A stretch of 64,000 bases of DNA from Microbulbifer thermotolerans (GCF_900112305.1 NZ_FOKT01000007.1:135398-199397), one strand, 5' to 3'; positions 1-9,257 are shown, numbered from the stretch's first letter. Numbers and translations: made by a program. Notes: generated from the sequence alone by a model not told the origin.

Positions 1-200
1 AGGGCACCGGTTTCAAGCAGTTGCTGCAGGATGCCCGTATGGAGACAGCACGCTGGCACTTGTGCGCCTCCAACATTGACATCAATTTGCTCTCCGCCGT
101 GCTCGGATACACGGAAATCAGCGCATTTTCCAAGGCATTCCGCACCGCACATGGCCTTTCGCCCTTGCAGTGGCGTAAAAAGCAGCGTGAAAAGGACTAA
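1..200 (+). CDS. AraC-family regulator, C-terminal fragment
   Basis: This is the last 66 codons of a gene that enters from the left edge; the stop is at 198-200. The visible part matches the second helix-turn-helix of the AraC/XylS DNA-binding domain: a helix ending in ARWHL, then VLGYTEISAFSKAFR and the closing GLSPLQWRK. In this family the C-terminal domain binds DNA and the missing N-terminal half senses an effector, so the regulated pathway cannot be told from here. It points toward fghA, but about 230 bp separate them, so an operon is not implied. Confidence 0.85.
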   Translation, partial: GTGFKQLLQDARMETARWHLCASNIDINLLSAVLGYTEISAFSKAFRTAHGLSPLQWRKKQREKD

Positions 201-433
201 TACTCGCTGTTCCGGGCAATAGCACCGGTTTATGCTGGCGATTCACGCGAAACAAGAGCTTCTTGTAAAAGCGACCCAATAGCAGCTGCTGGGCCGCCGC
301 GGTTTGGAATGCCGGTGACTCCCGACCGGGTCCGTTCATTCCCGCCCGATGCCTTCGCAATCCATTAACAGCGTCTTCGACCCCAGGTCCTGGGGCGAGC
401 GCCACCGCAGCCTGAACCTCTACGGGTAACACT

Positions 434-1285
434 ATGAATCTGGAACGGTTAAATAGCACCAAATGTTTCGACGGCCTGCAACAGCAGTTTGCGCATCAGT
501 CGGAAGTGCTCGACTGCAAAATGCGTTTTTCCATTTTTCTGCCGCAGGCGGCGGAAGTGGAGAAAGGGCATCGTTTCCCCGCGGTCTACTGGCTGTCGGG
601 TCTCACCTGCACCGACGAAAACTTCAGTGTGAAAGCGGGGGCGCAAAGAGCTGCGGCGGAACTCGGGATTGCACTGGTGATTCCGGACACCAGTCCGCGG
701 GGTGGGCAGGTGCCTGACGATCCGGATTTCGCTTTGGGGCAGGGGGCCGGTTTTTATCTGAATGCCACACAGGCACCTTGGAGCGCGCACTACCGGATGT
801 ACGACTATATTGTGCACGAGCTGCCGGCGTTGATTGAACGGAACTTTCCCGTCAGCGGGCGCAGGGGCATTGCCGGGCACTCCATGGGTGGCCACGGTGC
901 CCTGGTAATCGGGCTGCGCAATCCGCAGAGTTACACTTCCATTTCTGTTTTCAGTCCCATTAGCAATCCGATGGCTTGCCCCTGGGGCGAGAAAGCGTTC
1001 AATGCTTATCTGGGAGCCGACAGGTCCAGCTGGAAGGATTACGATGCGGCCGACCTGCTGCGTCGGGCGCCCGGGAAGTTGCCGGTGCTGGTCTCCCAGG
1101 GGGAATCGGACCCCTACCTGGAAGAACAGTTGAAGCCCCACGCACTGGAGGCCGCAGCCGAGGCAAGTGGTTATCCGCTAACAATGGAATACCACGCTGG
1201 CTATGATCACAGCTACTTCTTCGTCTCCTGCTTCATTGAACAGCACCTGCGTTTTCACGCAGATTACCTGCTGAGGAATCGCTGA
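434..1285 (+). CDS. fghA: S-formylglutathione hydrolase
   Basis: This 283-residue cytoplasmic esterase of the esterase D family hydrolyses S-formylglutathione to formate and glutathione, the second step of glutathione-dependent formaldehyde detoxification. The alpha/beta-hydrolase catalytic triad can be placed: Ser150 in GHSMGG, Asp226 in QGESDPY and His259 in GYDHSYF. The conserved YWLSGLTCTDENF segment near residue 52 is typical of the family, and the length is normal. The formaldehyde dehydrogenase gene (adhC/frmA), often its neighbour, is not in this window on either side. The start codon ATG has no strong Shine-Dalgarno sequence. Confidence 0.93.
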   Translation: MNLERLNSTKCFDGLQQQFAHQSEVLDCKMRFSIFLPQAAEVEKGHRFPAVYWLSGLTCTDENFSVKAGAQRAAAELGIALVIPDTSPRGGQVPDDPDFALGQGAGFYLNATQAPWSAHYRMYDYIVHELPALIERNFPVSGRRGIAGHSMGGHGALVIGLRNPQSYTSISVFSPISNPMACPWGEKAFNAYLGADRSSWKDYDAADLLRRAPGKLPVLVSQGESDPYLEEQLKPHALEAAAEASGYPLTMEYHAGYDHSYFFVSCFIEQHLRFHADYLLRNR

Positions 1286-1308
1286 TAAACGCACGCTGTG
1301 TGTATTGA

Positions 1309-1731
1309 TCAGCCGGACGCAGCCCGGCACTCACCGCGGATTTCAGCGGAGCCGCGGTCGAAGGTCTTCTCGATGATAAACCAGCCGTTGGGGCAGTAGT
1401 CGGTTTCCGCGAGAAGTTCCTCCATGCGTTCCATTGCAGCCTCCTGGGTATTATCGCGCATCTTTGCCATAGTGCCGCCGCCTTTGCCTCCGGCACCACC
1501 GCCCGGTCCGCCGCCCATGCCACCGCCCGGGCCTCCGCCTCTGCCTCCGCGGCGGCCACCGCCCATGCCGCCCTCCTGATCCGCACTCAGCTGAGCCTTG
1601 TAGGTAAAGAAGCGGTTGCCCTGATCGGAGATATGGGTAATCAGGGACTCAGAGAAGACCGGTGGCTTTTCCGGTGTGGAGCTACAACCGGCCGCCAGAG
1701 TGGCCGCCGCCAGCAGAATATAGCGTTTCAT
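1309..1731 (-). CDS. Glycine-rich putative lipoprotein
   Basis: A 140-residue protein of unknown function. The start at 1731 was chosen because it gives a clear lipoprotein signal peptide with lipobox LAAGC (Cys16), so the product is probably anchored to a membrane facing the periplasm. After about 35 polar residues there is a low-complexity stretch of roughly 35 residues made almost only of Gly with Met, Arg, Pro and Lys. A conserved-looking C-terminal part follows, with two Cys (ETDYCPNGWFI and IRGECRA) that could form a disulfide. It is convergent with fghA and divergent from the peptidase gene. An upstream in-frame start exists, but it would bury the signal peptide. Confidence 0.7.
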   Translation of the reverse strand: MKRYILLAAATLAAGCSSTPEKPPVFSESLITHISDQGNRFFTYKAQLSADQEGGMGGGRRGGRGGGPGGGMGGGPGGGAGGKGGGTMAKMRDNTQEAAMERMEELLAETDYCPNGWFIIEKTFDRGSAEIRGECRAASG

Positions 1732-2047
1732 CGTTGGGTTCTCACCTTTTCTGTTGCAGTGAGGATAAGACCACGGGAAACGAATTGGTTGGGTTAAGAT
1801 AGGTAAATAACTGTTAACCGGATTCATTTCGCGATGCCATCCTCTTTCACAACAGAATGCAACGTCGATCCAGCATCTTCGCCATGCCACTTGCTGTGTC
1901 GAGGCTGCGCCGTAGAATCCCAAACAGTCGCCTGAGGAGCTTCGGATTTTTTGCATATACCCTGGCCATGTTTTTTACGCTTTGGGGTAAATGCATCAGA
2001 GGCTTTTTGGCCCCTCTCTATAAAACACCATCGATAAGAGTCGCAAT
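1732..2047. other. Divergent intergenic region
   Basis: These 316 bp lie between the Gly-rich lipoprotein (leftward) and the DPP-IV-like peptidase (rightward). It is the expected place for both promoters. An AT-rich TATAAAA stretch near 2021 sits just ahead of the peptidase gene. I see no convincing gene or RNA in it. Confidence 0.4.
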
Positions 2048-4255
2048 ATGAAGAAAGGGCTATTTGTATTGTTCGGTTGTGTTTTCTCCGGACTATGTTT
2101 TGGAGAAACCCTTACAATCGAAAGAATATTTTCTGATCCGGCCTTGAGCGGTACTTCGCCCCGGGCACTCGAATATTCTCCGGATGGCAGTCGCGTGACT
2201 TTTCTGAAAGGGCGCGAGGAGGACTACAACCGTTACGACCTGTGGGAATACAACATCGCCGATGGCAAAAGCCGCATACTGGTGAATTCGGATTCCCTGC
2301 ACAAGGGAGAGGAGCAGCTGTCCGATGAAGAGAAGGCGCGCCGTGAGCGCCAGCGCATCTACGGCAGCGGCATTATGGAGTACACCTGGTCAGAGAACGG
2401 AAAGTCCCTGCTGTTCCCACTCGCCGGCGATGTGTACTACTACGATCTTGAAAGGGGCACAGCGAAGCGCCTGACAGAGACAGAGGCATTTGAAACCGAT
2501 GTGCGGGTATCGCCAAAAGGTCGCTATGTTTCCTTTATCCGGGATCAGAATATTTTTATCGTCGATCTGCAAACCGGTCGCGAGCGGCAACTGACCCGCG
2601 ATGGCGGGGGAGCGATCAAAAACGGCATGGCCGAATTTGTCGCCCAGGAGGAAATGGACCGCATGACCGGCTATTGGTGGTCTCCGGACGAACGCCATAT
2701 TGCCTACTTGCGGGTGGACGAATCACCGGTGGATGAAGTGGTGCGCAGCGAGATCTACGCGGACCGCATCGAGATGATCCGGCAGCGCTACCCGGCCGCA
2801 GGCCGCCCCAATGTGAAAATCCAGTTGGGCCTTCTCGATATCGATACCGGTAAAACACGTTGGTTAGACCTGGGAAAAGAAGAGGATATCTACATCCCCA
2901 GAGTGGACTGGGCGCGGGATGATTTGCTCAGTTATCAATGGCAGAACAGAAGTCAGCAGAAACTGGAACTGCGCTTGTATGACCTCACCAGCGGTAAAAC
3001 CCGCAAACTGCTTACGGAAACCAGCGATACCTGGGTCAATCTGCACGACGATCTGCACTTTCTCAAAGACAGTGACAGCTTTATCTGGTCCTCTGAGCGC
3101 GACGGCTACAAGCACCTCTATCTCTACGATCTGAAGGGCAAACTGTTGCGGCAGCTCACTGAAGGCGACTGGGCCGTGGATGAGCTCTCGGCGGTGGATG
3201 AAGAGAGAGCGCTGCTGTATTTCACTGGCCGCAAGGATACGCCGCTGGAGCGTCATCTCTACGCGGTGGACTTGAACGGCAAAGAGGGCGTGCGCAGAGT
3301 TTCCCGGCGCGCCGGCATGCACGGCATTGCATTTGCCAAGGACGCTTCCGGCTATATCGACAAATTCTCCAGCATTACGACACCACCCCAGGTCAGCCTA
3401 CACCGTGCCGATGGTGAACGGATAACCTGGCTGGAGGAGAACGCGGTGGTAAAAGGCCACCCGCTGTATCCCTACAAAAAGGACTGGATAGTTCCGGAGT
3501 TCGGCAGTTTCAAAGCGCCGGAGGGGCACCAGCTCTATTACCGCCTGTACAAACCGGCGGGCTTCGACGCCAAGAAAAAATACCCTGTTCTGGTATTTCT
3601 TTACGGTGGTCCCCATGCGCAGCTGGTGACCAATAGCTGGGATAGGGAATTTAATCAGTATATGGCGCAGCAGGGGTATGTGGTCTTTACCCTGGATAAC
3701 AGGGGCTCAGCCCACCGCGGTACCGCTTTTGAAAATCCCATTTACAAACGCATGGGAACCGTGGAAGTGGATGACCAGGTTGCCGGGGTGAAATTCCTGC
3801 GTTCATTGTCCTATGTGGATGGTGACAATATCGGCGTTTACGGTCACAGCTATGGTGGCTATATGGCGTTGATGACCATGTTCAAGGCCGGCGATTACTT
3901 CAAGGCGGGCGTGTCCGGAGCGCCGGTAACCGATTGGACCCTTTACGACACCCATTACACCGAGCGCTATATGGGTAATCCGAATACCGATGGAGAAGAA
4001 TACCAGGCCTCTTCGGTATTTCCCTATGTGGATGGTCTTAAAGGCCCGCTGCTGATCTACCATGGTATGGCGGATGACAATGTCCTCTTTACCAACACCA
4101 CCAGACTGATCAAGACAATGCAGGATAAAGGCAAGCAGTTTGAGCTGATGACTTATCCGGGCAAAAAACACAGCCTGCGCGGTAAGCCGACGCGCATCCA
4201 TATGTACACGATGATTGCGCGATTCTTTGACCGCCATCTGAAGTCGCGCGGATAA
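2048..4255 (+). CDS. Dipeptidyl peptidase IV-like S9 serine peptidase
   Basis: A 735-residue secreted or periplasmic peptidase, with a signal peptide over about the first 20 residues. Family S9B enzymes release X-Pro dipeptides from the N-terminus of peptides. An N-terminal beta-propeller (about residues 40-480) carries the Glu-Glu pair of DPP-IV enzymes (E201-E202 in AQEEMDRMTGYWW) that binds the substrate amino group. The C-terminal alpha/beta-hydrolase domain has the triad Ser601 in GHSYGGYM, Asp676 in HGMADDNV and His708 in KKHSLRG. The length fits bacterial DPP-IV. It stands alone, with a hairpin downstream. A broader prolyl-oligopeptidase-type specificity is less likely because of the EE motif. 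Confidence 0.92.
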   Translation: MKKGLFVLFGCVFSGLCFGETLTIERIFSDPALSGTSPRALEYSPDGSRVTFLKGREEDYNRYDLWEYNIADGKSRILVNSDSLHKGEEQLSDEEKARRERQRIYGSGIMEYTWSENGKSLLFPLAGDVYYYDLERGTAKRLTETEAFETDVRVSPKGRYVSFIRDQNIFIVDLQTGRERQLTRDGGGAIKNGMAEFVAQEEMDRMTGYWWSPDERHIAYLRVDESPVDEVVRSEIYADRIEMIRQRYPAAGRPNVKIQLGLLDIDTGKTRWLDLGKEEDIYIPRVDWARDDLLSYQWQNRSQQKLELRLYDLTSGKTRKLLTETSDTWVNLHDDLHFLKDSDSFIWSSERDGYKHLYLYDLKGKLLRQLTEGDWAVDELSAVDEERALLYFTGRKDTPLERHLYAVDLNGKEGVRRVSRRAGMHGIAFAKDASGYIDKFSSITTPPQVSLHRADGERITWLEENAVVKGHPLYPYKKDWIVPEFGSFKAPEGHQLYYRLYKPAGFDAKKKYPVLVFLYGGPHAQLVTNSWDREFNQYMAQQGYVVFTLDNRGSAHRGTAFENPIYKRMGTVEVDDQVAGVKFLRSLSYVDGDNIGVYGHSYGGYMALMTMFKAGDYFKAGVSGAPVTDWTLYDTHYTERYMGNPNTDGEEYQASSVFPYVDGLKGPLLIYHGMADDNVLFTNTTRLIKTMQDKGKQFELMTYPGKKHSLRGKPTRIHMYTMIARFFDRHLKSRG

Positions 4256-4375
4256 GTTCCAGCCTCGTCTGTAGAAAAGTGCCATCGTAAGAGCGGTGGC
4301 GCTTATGCCTGGCGGGATCGCGTGCTATGTGTATTGCTGAGAGTCGCTAGGGTAAAAACGCTGTACCCCTCTGCT

Positions 4376-4403
4376 CGGGCGCCAGCTTGCAAACTGGCGC
4401 CCG
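4376..4403. terminator. GC-rich hairpin after the peptidase gene
   Basis: Perfect 10-bp arms CGGGCGCCAG and CTGGCGCCCG around an 8-base loop, between two convergent genes. There is no strong T-run on either side, so it may act as a transcript-stabilising or weak bidirectional terminator hairpin. Confidence 0.5.
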
Positions 4404-4438
4404 GGCTTTGCAGCGCCTTCCCGGAGGTGCCGCACGGG

Positions 4439-4681
4439 TCAGTCGCAATTTGCGATGCGGTGATAAAGGTGCTGTTTGAGGTAGGCGCGCTGCTTTTTGA
4501 GACTGTTGTAATGTTCGTCGTCGGTTCCGATGCCGCTGTCTTGAAGGCCGCGGATTTCCTTGTCCAAACGCTCGTATTCCCGGCTCTCGCTCAGAAACGT
4601 TAAGTCCTCAGATTTCAGTCTTCTAATGCTCTCTTCATATTCGGGAAAGTCGTTTTCTAAGGTGTGGGCGGTTATTGGCAT
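4439..4681 (-). CDS. YdcH/DUF465 family small protein
   Basis: An 80-residue, highly charged, mostly helical protein. The pattern FPEYEESIRRLKSED followed by LDKEIRGLQD and LKKQRAYLKQHLYHRI matches the YdcH (DUF465) family, whose function is unknown. It probably forms a short coiled coil in the cytoplasm. It is transcribed away from the siderophore receptor, sharing a 160-bp intergenic region with a Fur-box-like palindrome, so iron control of both genes is possible but unproven. Confidence 0.8.
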   Translation of the reverse strand: MPITAHTLENDFPEYEESIRRLKSEDLTFLSESREYERLDKEIRGLQDSGIGTDDEHYNSLKKQRAYLKQHLYHRIANCD

Positions 4682-4767
4682 ATCGCTATCTCCCGTTTGT
4701 GCAAGTGGGCTTTCCGCGCTTCTATTTTAGTGTGCCGCGAGGGCGGTGGCTTAGCGGACAATTAATA

Positions 4768-4800
4768 AAAGCTAAATGATAATGACTTGCATTTAGCTTT
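4768..4800. promoter_or_regulatory. Fur-box-like palindrome upstream of siderophore receptor
   Basis: Perfect 11-bp inverted arms AAAGCTAAATG (4768-4778) and CATTTAGCTTT (4790-4800) flank ATAATGACTTG. The centre carries ATGATAATGA, close to the GATAAT hexamers of Fur sites. It lies 45 bp before the receptor start and about 90 bp from the divergent ydcH-like gene. Confidence 0.65.
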
Positions 4801-4844
4801 GATGGTCACTATGATGCGCCCAAAATTGACTGGGGAAACGAATA

Positions 4845-6959
4845 GTGGCTTGCAAAATTGGTTTATCTGCACAACCCACATTGCTGGCGATAGCGCTCAG
4901 CCTGACTCACACCGGAACCCTGGCCCAGGAGGATCAGGCGATCGAAACCGTGGAAGTGACAGGTGAGGTCTCCGAATCTTATCTGACAGGGGAAATGGAC
5001 ACTGCCACTGGTTTGGGGCTTTCCAGTCTGGAGACACCTCAGTCCGTTTCCGTTATCAACCGGACACAGCTGGACGACTTCGAGCTCAACAGCCTCAATG
5101 ACGCCCTGCTCGCGGTGCCCGGTATCCAGGTGGAGAGCGTTGAAACAGACCGCACTTACTACAGTTCGCGCGGTTTCGATGTCACCAACTTCCAGGTGGA
5201 TGGTGTCGGCGTTCCGGCCACTTACGGTAATCTGGATGGCGAAACCGATATGGCGTTGTATGACCGCGTTGAAATCGTACGTGGCGCCAGCGGCCTGATG
5301 TCCGGTGCCGGCAACCCCTCCGCCACCGTTAATATGGTACGTAAGCGCCCCACAGAAGACTTTCAGTTGTCTATCGACGCCGTGGCCGGCTCATGGGACA
5401 AGGCGCGCCTGGAGGCGGACGCTTCTGGCACTCTGACCGAGGGCCTGCGCGGCCGTTTGGTTGTCGCCAAGGAGGAGAGGGAATCCTATCTCGACGATTA
5501 CGCGATGGATAAAACCCTCATCTACGGGGTAGTGGAAAAGGATCTCGGTCAGTCCACCGTGCTGACACTGGGATCCAGCTATCAGACCAGCAATGCGGAC
5601 AGCCCGCTGTGGGGTGCCTTGCCTATGCACTACACCGATGGCACGCCCACGGACTACAACGTATCCACCACCACCTCGGCGGACTGGGCCTACTGGGACA
5701 ACACCGAAGCCGATGTCTTCGCGGAGCTGAAGCACACCTTTGCCAACGGCTGGGAGGCAAAGGCTTACTACACCCATGCGGAAATCGAGGGTGACAGCGA
5801 GCTGTTGTATATGTTCGGGACTCCGGACCCGGAAACAGAGGAGGGACTCTACGGTTATCCGAGTGCCTACACACTGGATGAAACCCGGGATCAATTCGAT
5901 CTGCGCGTATCCGGCAGCTACAGCTTTGCCGGGCGCGAACACGATCTGCTGTTCGGCTACAACTGGGCCAAAGGCAGTGTTGAGGAGCTTTCCCTGTACG
6001 ACGGCGAACTCGGCTTTCCCGCCATTGGCGACTTCAGTCAGTGGGACGGTTCCGGTATTGCGCGCCCGGTCTTCGATGACAACCCCAGCGGAAGTGATTT
6101 TGAGGATAAACAGAGCGCCTATTTCGCCGCTACCCGTGTCCATCTGATGGACAACCTGTCTTTGATCGGTGGTGCCCGTGTTGTGGATTGGAAAAGCGTT
6201 GGCGAAGGATATGGTACCAGCAAGGTCACAGAGGAGTCCGGCAAGGTACTGCCCTACGCGGGTTTGATCTACCGCATCGGTGATAATTACTCGCTCTATA
6301 TCAGCCGCACTGAGACATTTATGCCTCAGGACGATCTGACCGCAGATCTGACTTATATGGACCCGACCGAAGGTGTTAACAATGAGGTGGGCGCCAAGGG
6401 GGAATTCTTCGACGGAAAATTGCAGGCCAGTATTGCCTACTATCAAACGGAGCAGAAAAACGTGGCCGAGTCTGCCGGCGAGGTTACCGATCCGTTGACT
6501 GGTGGGCCGGTGCAGGTGTACGAAGGCGTGGATTACGATAGCGAGGGGTTCGACCTGGCCCTGAGCGGTCAGCTGGCCCCTGGACTTCAAGTGGATTTCA
6601 GCTACGCCTATGTGGAAATCGATGATCAAAATGGTGAGTTAGACCGGGCTTATATCCCGCAACAAATGGTGCGTCTCTTCGCCAGCTATAGGCCACAAGT
6701 GATGGAAAATTTGAAGTTAGGGGCGGGGCTTAATTGGCAGGACGATATAGAACGCACGACCAGCGATGGATATACCGTGCAGCAGGATGCTTACGCGACA
6801 GTCCGTGCCTTTGCCAGCTACCGGGTCAATAAAAACCTGGAAATCTCCCTGAATGCCAATAATCTGACCGACGAAAAATATATCAGCAGTCTCTATTGGG
6901 ACCAGGCCTTTTACGCCGCTCCGCGCAATTTCAGCGCATCGGTCAGCTGGCGTTACTGA
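4845..6959 (+). CDS. TonB-dependent siderophore receptor
   Basis: A 704-residue outer-membrane receptor that would import a ferric siderophore with energy from TonB-ExbBD. The GTG start at 4845 follows GGGGAAA and opens a signal peptide ending near TLAQED. The plug domain (about residues 30-160) has TPQSVSVINR, the RGFDVTNFQVDGV motif and VEIVRGASGLMSGAGNPSATVNMVRKRP-type segments of the siderophore-receptor subfamily. The remainder is the 22-strand barrel, closing with the terminal aromatic signature SVSWRY. The ligand cannot be named. A hydroxamate or ferrioxamine/coprogen-type siderophore is a family-level guess only. It is followed, after a terminator, by a PepSY protein, a common pairing for iron uptake. 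Confidence 0.93.
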   Translation: MACKIGLSAQPTLLAIALSLTHTGTLAQEDQAIETVEVTGEVSESYLTGEMDTATGLGLSSLETPQSVSVINRTQLDDFELNSLNDALLAVPGIQVESVETDRTYYSSRGFDVTNFQVDGVGVPATYGNLDGETDMALYDRVEIVRGASGLMSGAGNPSATVNMVRKRPTEDFQLSIDAVAGSWDKARLEADASGTLTEGLRGRLVVAKEERESYLDDYAMDKTLIYGVVEKDLGQSTVLTLGSSYQTSNADSPLWGALPMHYTDGTPTDYNVSTTTSADWAYWDNTEADVFAELKHTFANGWEAKAYYTHAEIEGDSELLYMFGTPDPETEEGLYGYPSAYTLDETRDQFDLRVSGSYSFAGREHDLLFGYNWAKGSVEELSLYDGELGFPAIGDFSQWDGSGIARPVFDDNPSGSDFEDKQSAYFAATRVHLMDNLSLIGGARVVDWKSVGEGYGTSKVTEESGKVLPYAGLIYRIGDNYSLYISRTETFMPQDDLTADLTYMDPTEGVNNEVGAKGEFFDGKLQASIAYYQTEQKNVAESAGEVTDPLTGGPVQVYEGVDYDSEGFDLALSGQLAPGLQVDFSYAYVEIDDQNGELDRAYIPQQMVRLFASYRPQVMENLKLGAGLNWQDDIERTTSDGYTVQQDAYATVRAFASYRVNKNLEISLNANNLTDEKYISSLYWDQAFYAAPRNFSASVSWRY

Positions 6960-6982
6960 TAGCAAATGGTATGCGCGCTTTG

Positions 6983-7021
6983 GGATGGTGGGTTGATAGG
7001 CCCCGCCATCCTTTTTTGTTT
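6983..7021 (+). terminator. Rho-independent terminator after the receptor
   Basis: GGATGGTGGG pairs with CCCCGCCATCC, and the stem is followed by TTTTTTGTTTTT. It lies between the receptor and the PepSY gene, so it may reduce rather than abolish read-through, because the PepSY gene starts only 20 bp further on. Confidence 0.7.
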
Positions 7022-7040
7022 TTCCGGATTCTGACTTCCC

Positions 7041-8162
7041 ATGAATAAAATTTTATTCAAATTGCACAGCTGGATGGCTTTGGCCGCTTTTTTGCCGCTG
7101 CTGGTGATCTGTGTGAGTGGCAGTATTCTGGTTTTTAAGCACGAAATAGACACGCTGCTGATGGCGGAAAAGGTGCGGGTAGACACCGATGCTGGCGAAC
7201 GCTTGTCACTGGACAGGCTACTTGCCAATGTCAACCAGAGCTTTCCTGACTATGAAGTGGTCGGTTGGCACCTGTTTCAGGACCCCGGACGTGCGGACCA
7301 GGTATATCTGATACAGCGCGGTAGCAGCGAATGGTCCTACGCGCTTTTGAACCAGTATTCAGGTGCAATACTGGCTGAACCGCGCGGGCTGACGCATTAT
7401 TTCACCGACTGGCTGCTCGATCTTCACTACACCCTGCTGCTGGATGACCCGGGCCTGTTGTTGACCAGTATTTTTTCTGTGCTGCTGTGTCTATTGGGGA
7501 TCACTGGCTTGATATTGCACCGCAGATTTTGGAAAAACTTTTTCACCCTGCGCTGGAAATCCCGCCTGATTGTTTACTTCAGCGACCTGCACAAAATGGT
7601 CGGTGTTATCGCCTCGCCAGTATTGTTGATTGTGGGATTTACCGGAGCCTGGTGGAATATCAGCCACTTTGCCCACGAGATAGCAGAGCATGCCGACGGT
7701 GCGGAGCACCATGTGATGCAGTCTCGCTTGTATAGTGACGACCTTTCCCTGCAGGCGCTGCAGGATGCGGCGCAGCAGCAGGTACAGGGGTTCGAAGCCA
7801 CCTATATCTCGCTGCCCTGGGAACCGGGAGTCAATATCACCTTCTGGGGGGATGTACACACAGACAACCCCCTGCTCAGCCAGTATGCGAGCAGTGTCAC
7901 TTACGATGCCAATTCCGGTGAGTTGATTGGCGCTTTTGATATCCGCGAAGCGGGGGTGGGGGCCAAAATCATCGACAGTTACCGCCGTTTGCATTTTGGT
8001 GATTTTGCCGGCTTGGCGAGTCGCGTACTTTGGTGCGTGATCGGGCTGGCTCCGCTATTGCTTGCGGTAACGGGAGGCTATATCTGGTACCGCCGGAGGG
8101 AAAAGCGCCACAATGCGCGTATGAAGAGGCGCAACAAGCGCTTGCAAGAGTTGGTGGCCTAG
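7041..8162 (+). CDS. PepSY-associated TM helix (PiuB-type) membrane protein
   Basis: A 373-residue inner-membrane protein. Membrane helices are visible at about residues 10-32, 138-160, 187-208 and 330-350, with the extracytoplasmic PepSY-type segments between them. Members of this family are usually iron-regulated and sit beside siderophore receptors. Several reduce ferric siderophores or heme-like ligands after import, but the activity here is inference. The C-terminus is a basic cytoplasmic tail (RRREKRHNARMKRRNKRLQ). It lies 80 bp downstream of the receptor and is probably controlled with it. Confidence 0.85.
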   Translation: MNKILFKLHSWMALAAFLPLLVICVSGSILVFKHEIDTLLMAEKVRVDTDAGERLSLDRLLANVNQSFPDYEVVGWHLFQDPGRADQVYLIQRGSSEWSYALLNQYSGAILAEPRGLTHYFTDWLLDLHYTLLLDDPGLLLTSIFSVLLCLLGITGLILHRRFWKNFFTLRWKSRLIVYFSDLHKMVGVIASPVLLIVGFTGAWWNISHFAHEIAEHADGAEHHVMQSRLYSDDLSLQALQDAAQQQVQGFEATYISLPWEPGVNITFWGDVHTDNPLLSQYASSVTYDANSGELIGAFDIREAGVGAKIIDSYRRLHFGDFAGLASRVLWCVIGLAPLLLAVTGGYIWYRRREKRHNARMKRRNKRLQELVA

Positions 8163-8210
8163 AAACTGTTCGCAATAGGGGGGAGTCTCCCGCTGACATG
8201 ACGGGCAAAA

Positions 8211-8270
8211 GAAAGGCATTTCGAAACCGCCGGATGCGTCCCTGTATCCGGCGGTTTCGAAATGCCTTTC
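8211..8270. repeat. Perfect 25-bp-arm palindrome, solo MITE-core relative
   Basis: Two perfect 25-bp arms (8211-8235 and 8246-8270) enclose the loop GCGTCCCTGT. It can form a very stable hairpin between two convergent genes and may serve as a bidirectional terminator. The stem contains CATTTCGAAACCG-CGGAT, also found in the core of the MITE-like elements at 33725 and 58488, but the terminal repeats of those elements are absent here. Confidence 0.85.
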
Positions 8271-8346
8271 TCGTTATCTGGGCTTCTCGCCAGACTGGCG
8301 GGGGCTTGCGCTAGGCGAGCCAATCAATCAGCGCTGCCCCGCTTCT

Positions 8347-9012
8347 CTATGCCGGCGTCATCGCCAGTCGCGTACGGGTCTGGCGTCGCGCCAGCAGCTC
8401 GCCCAAATACATCTTCAGATATGCAGCGGCGGCGCGTTTGCCTTCCGCGGCGATCTCCTCGGTAATACACCCGAAGCGGGAATAGGAAAGCGCCCAAAAG
8501 GAGTCGTTGATGGTGATCGCCAGCAGGAATCTCTCTCGCCAATCCTGGGAGGCCGGCAGCTCGAATTCCTGCGAGATGCGTTTGAGCAGTGAATCCGCCA
8601 GGCGCAGATTATTTTCCGCCTGAAGATTGCGCAGGGCCCAGTTGGATTGCGGACCGAAATGCACCTTCAACGCTGGTAGATTTATTTCGTAGTAAGAGCG
8701 GACCAGATCGCACAGCTCGAATAACAGATCCTGCCAGCTTTCCGCCGGACCCAGTTGGGGGTGCTTGTCCAGGGCCTCACTGAAGGTCTTATAGTGACGT
8801 TCAGCCAAGGCGGTCAGACTGGCGTCCACACTGGGGAAAAAGTGGTAGACCGATGCGGCGGGAACGCCGGCCATCTGGCTGAGATTCGCGAGGGTGATTT
8901 CGCAGGAGTCCTGTTCGACGATCAGAGTTTCCAATGCATCGAGCAGTTTTTCGTACTTTTCGCGACCGTTTTTACGCTGCGGTTTGCGGGGCCTCGTGGT
9001 GTCGCGTTTCAT
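8347..9012 (-). CDS. TetR-family transcriptional regulator
   Basis: A 221-residue regulator counted from the ATG at 9012; a TTG 24 bases upstream is an alternative start. A basic N-terminus (RPRKPQRKNGREKYEKLLDA) leads into the TetR helix-turn-helix, ITLANLSQMAGVPAASVYHFFPS, at about residues 40-65. The helical C-terminal ligand domain resembles bacterial regulators of the TetR_C superfamily in length only. There is no obvious target beside it: cydB lies upstream on the same strand with its own terminator between. Function remains general. Confidence 0.85.
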   Translation of the reverse strand: MKRDTTRPRKPQRKNGREKYEKLLDALETLIVEQDSCEITLANLSQMAGVPAASVYHFFPSVDASLTALAERHYKTFSEALDKHPQLGPAESWQDLLFELCDLVRSYYEINLPALKVHFGPQSNWALRNLQAENNLRLADSLLKRISQEFELPASQDWRERFLLAITINDSFWALSYSRFGCITEEIAAEGKRAAAAYLKMYLGELLARRQTRTRLAMTPA

Positions 9013-9257
9013 TGAGCGCCGATCGATTTCGTTCAATGTTATTTCGCCCTTGACGGACGCCCGCAGGCGAGTGGCCTGCTGAGCGTTTCACATCCGTGTA
9101 AATTAGTTGTCATTTGATGACGCCAATTATTTACTGCGTACCAATAACGGGCAAGTACAACTTTTCCGATTTGTGGCTTAGTTCCGCCCTAATCAAAGTT
9201 TTTTGAACTAAATCATAAAAATTATTTGGTTATATTTTTCCTGCGAATAAAGTATCG

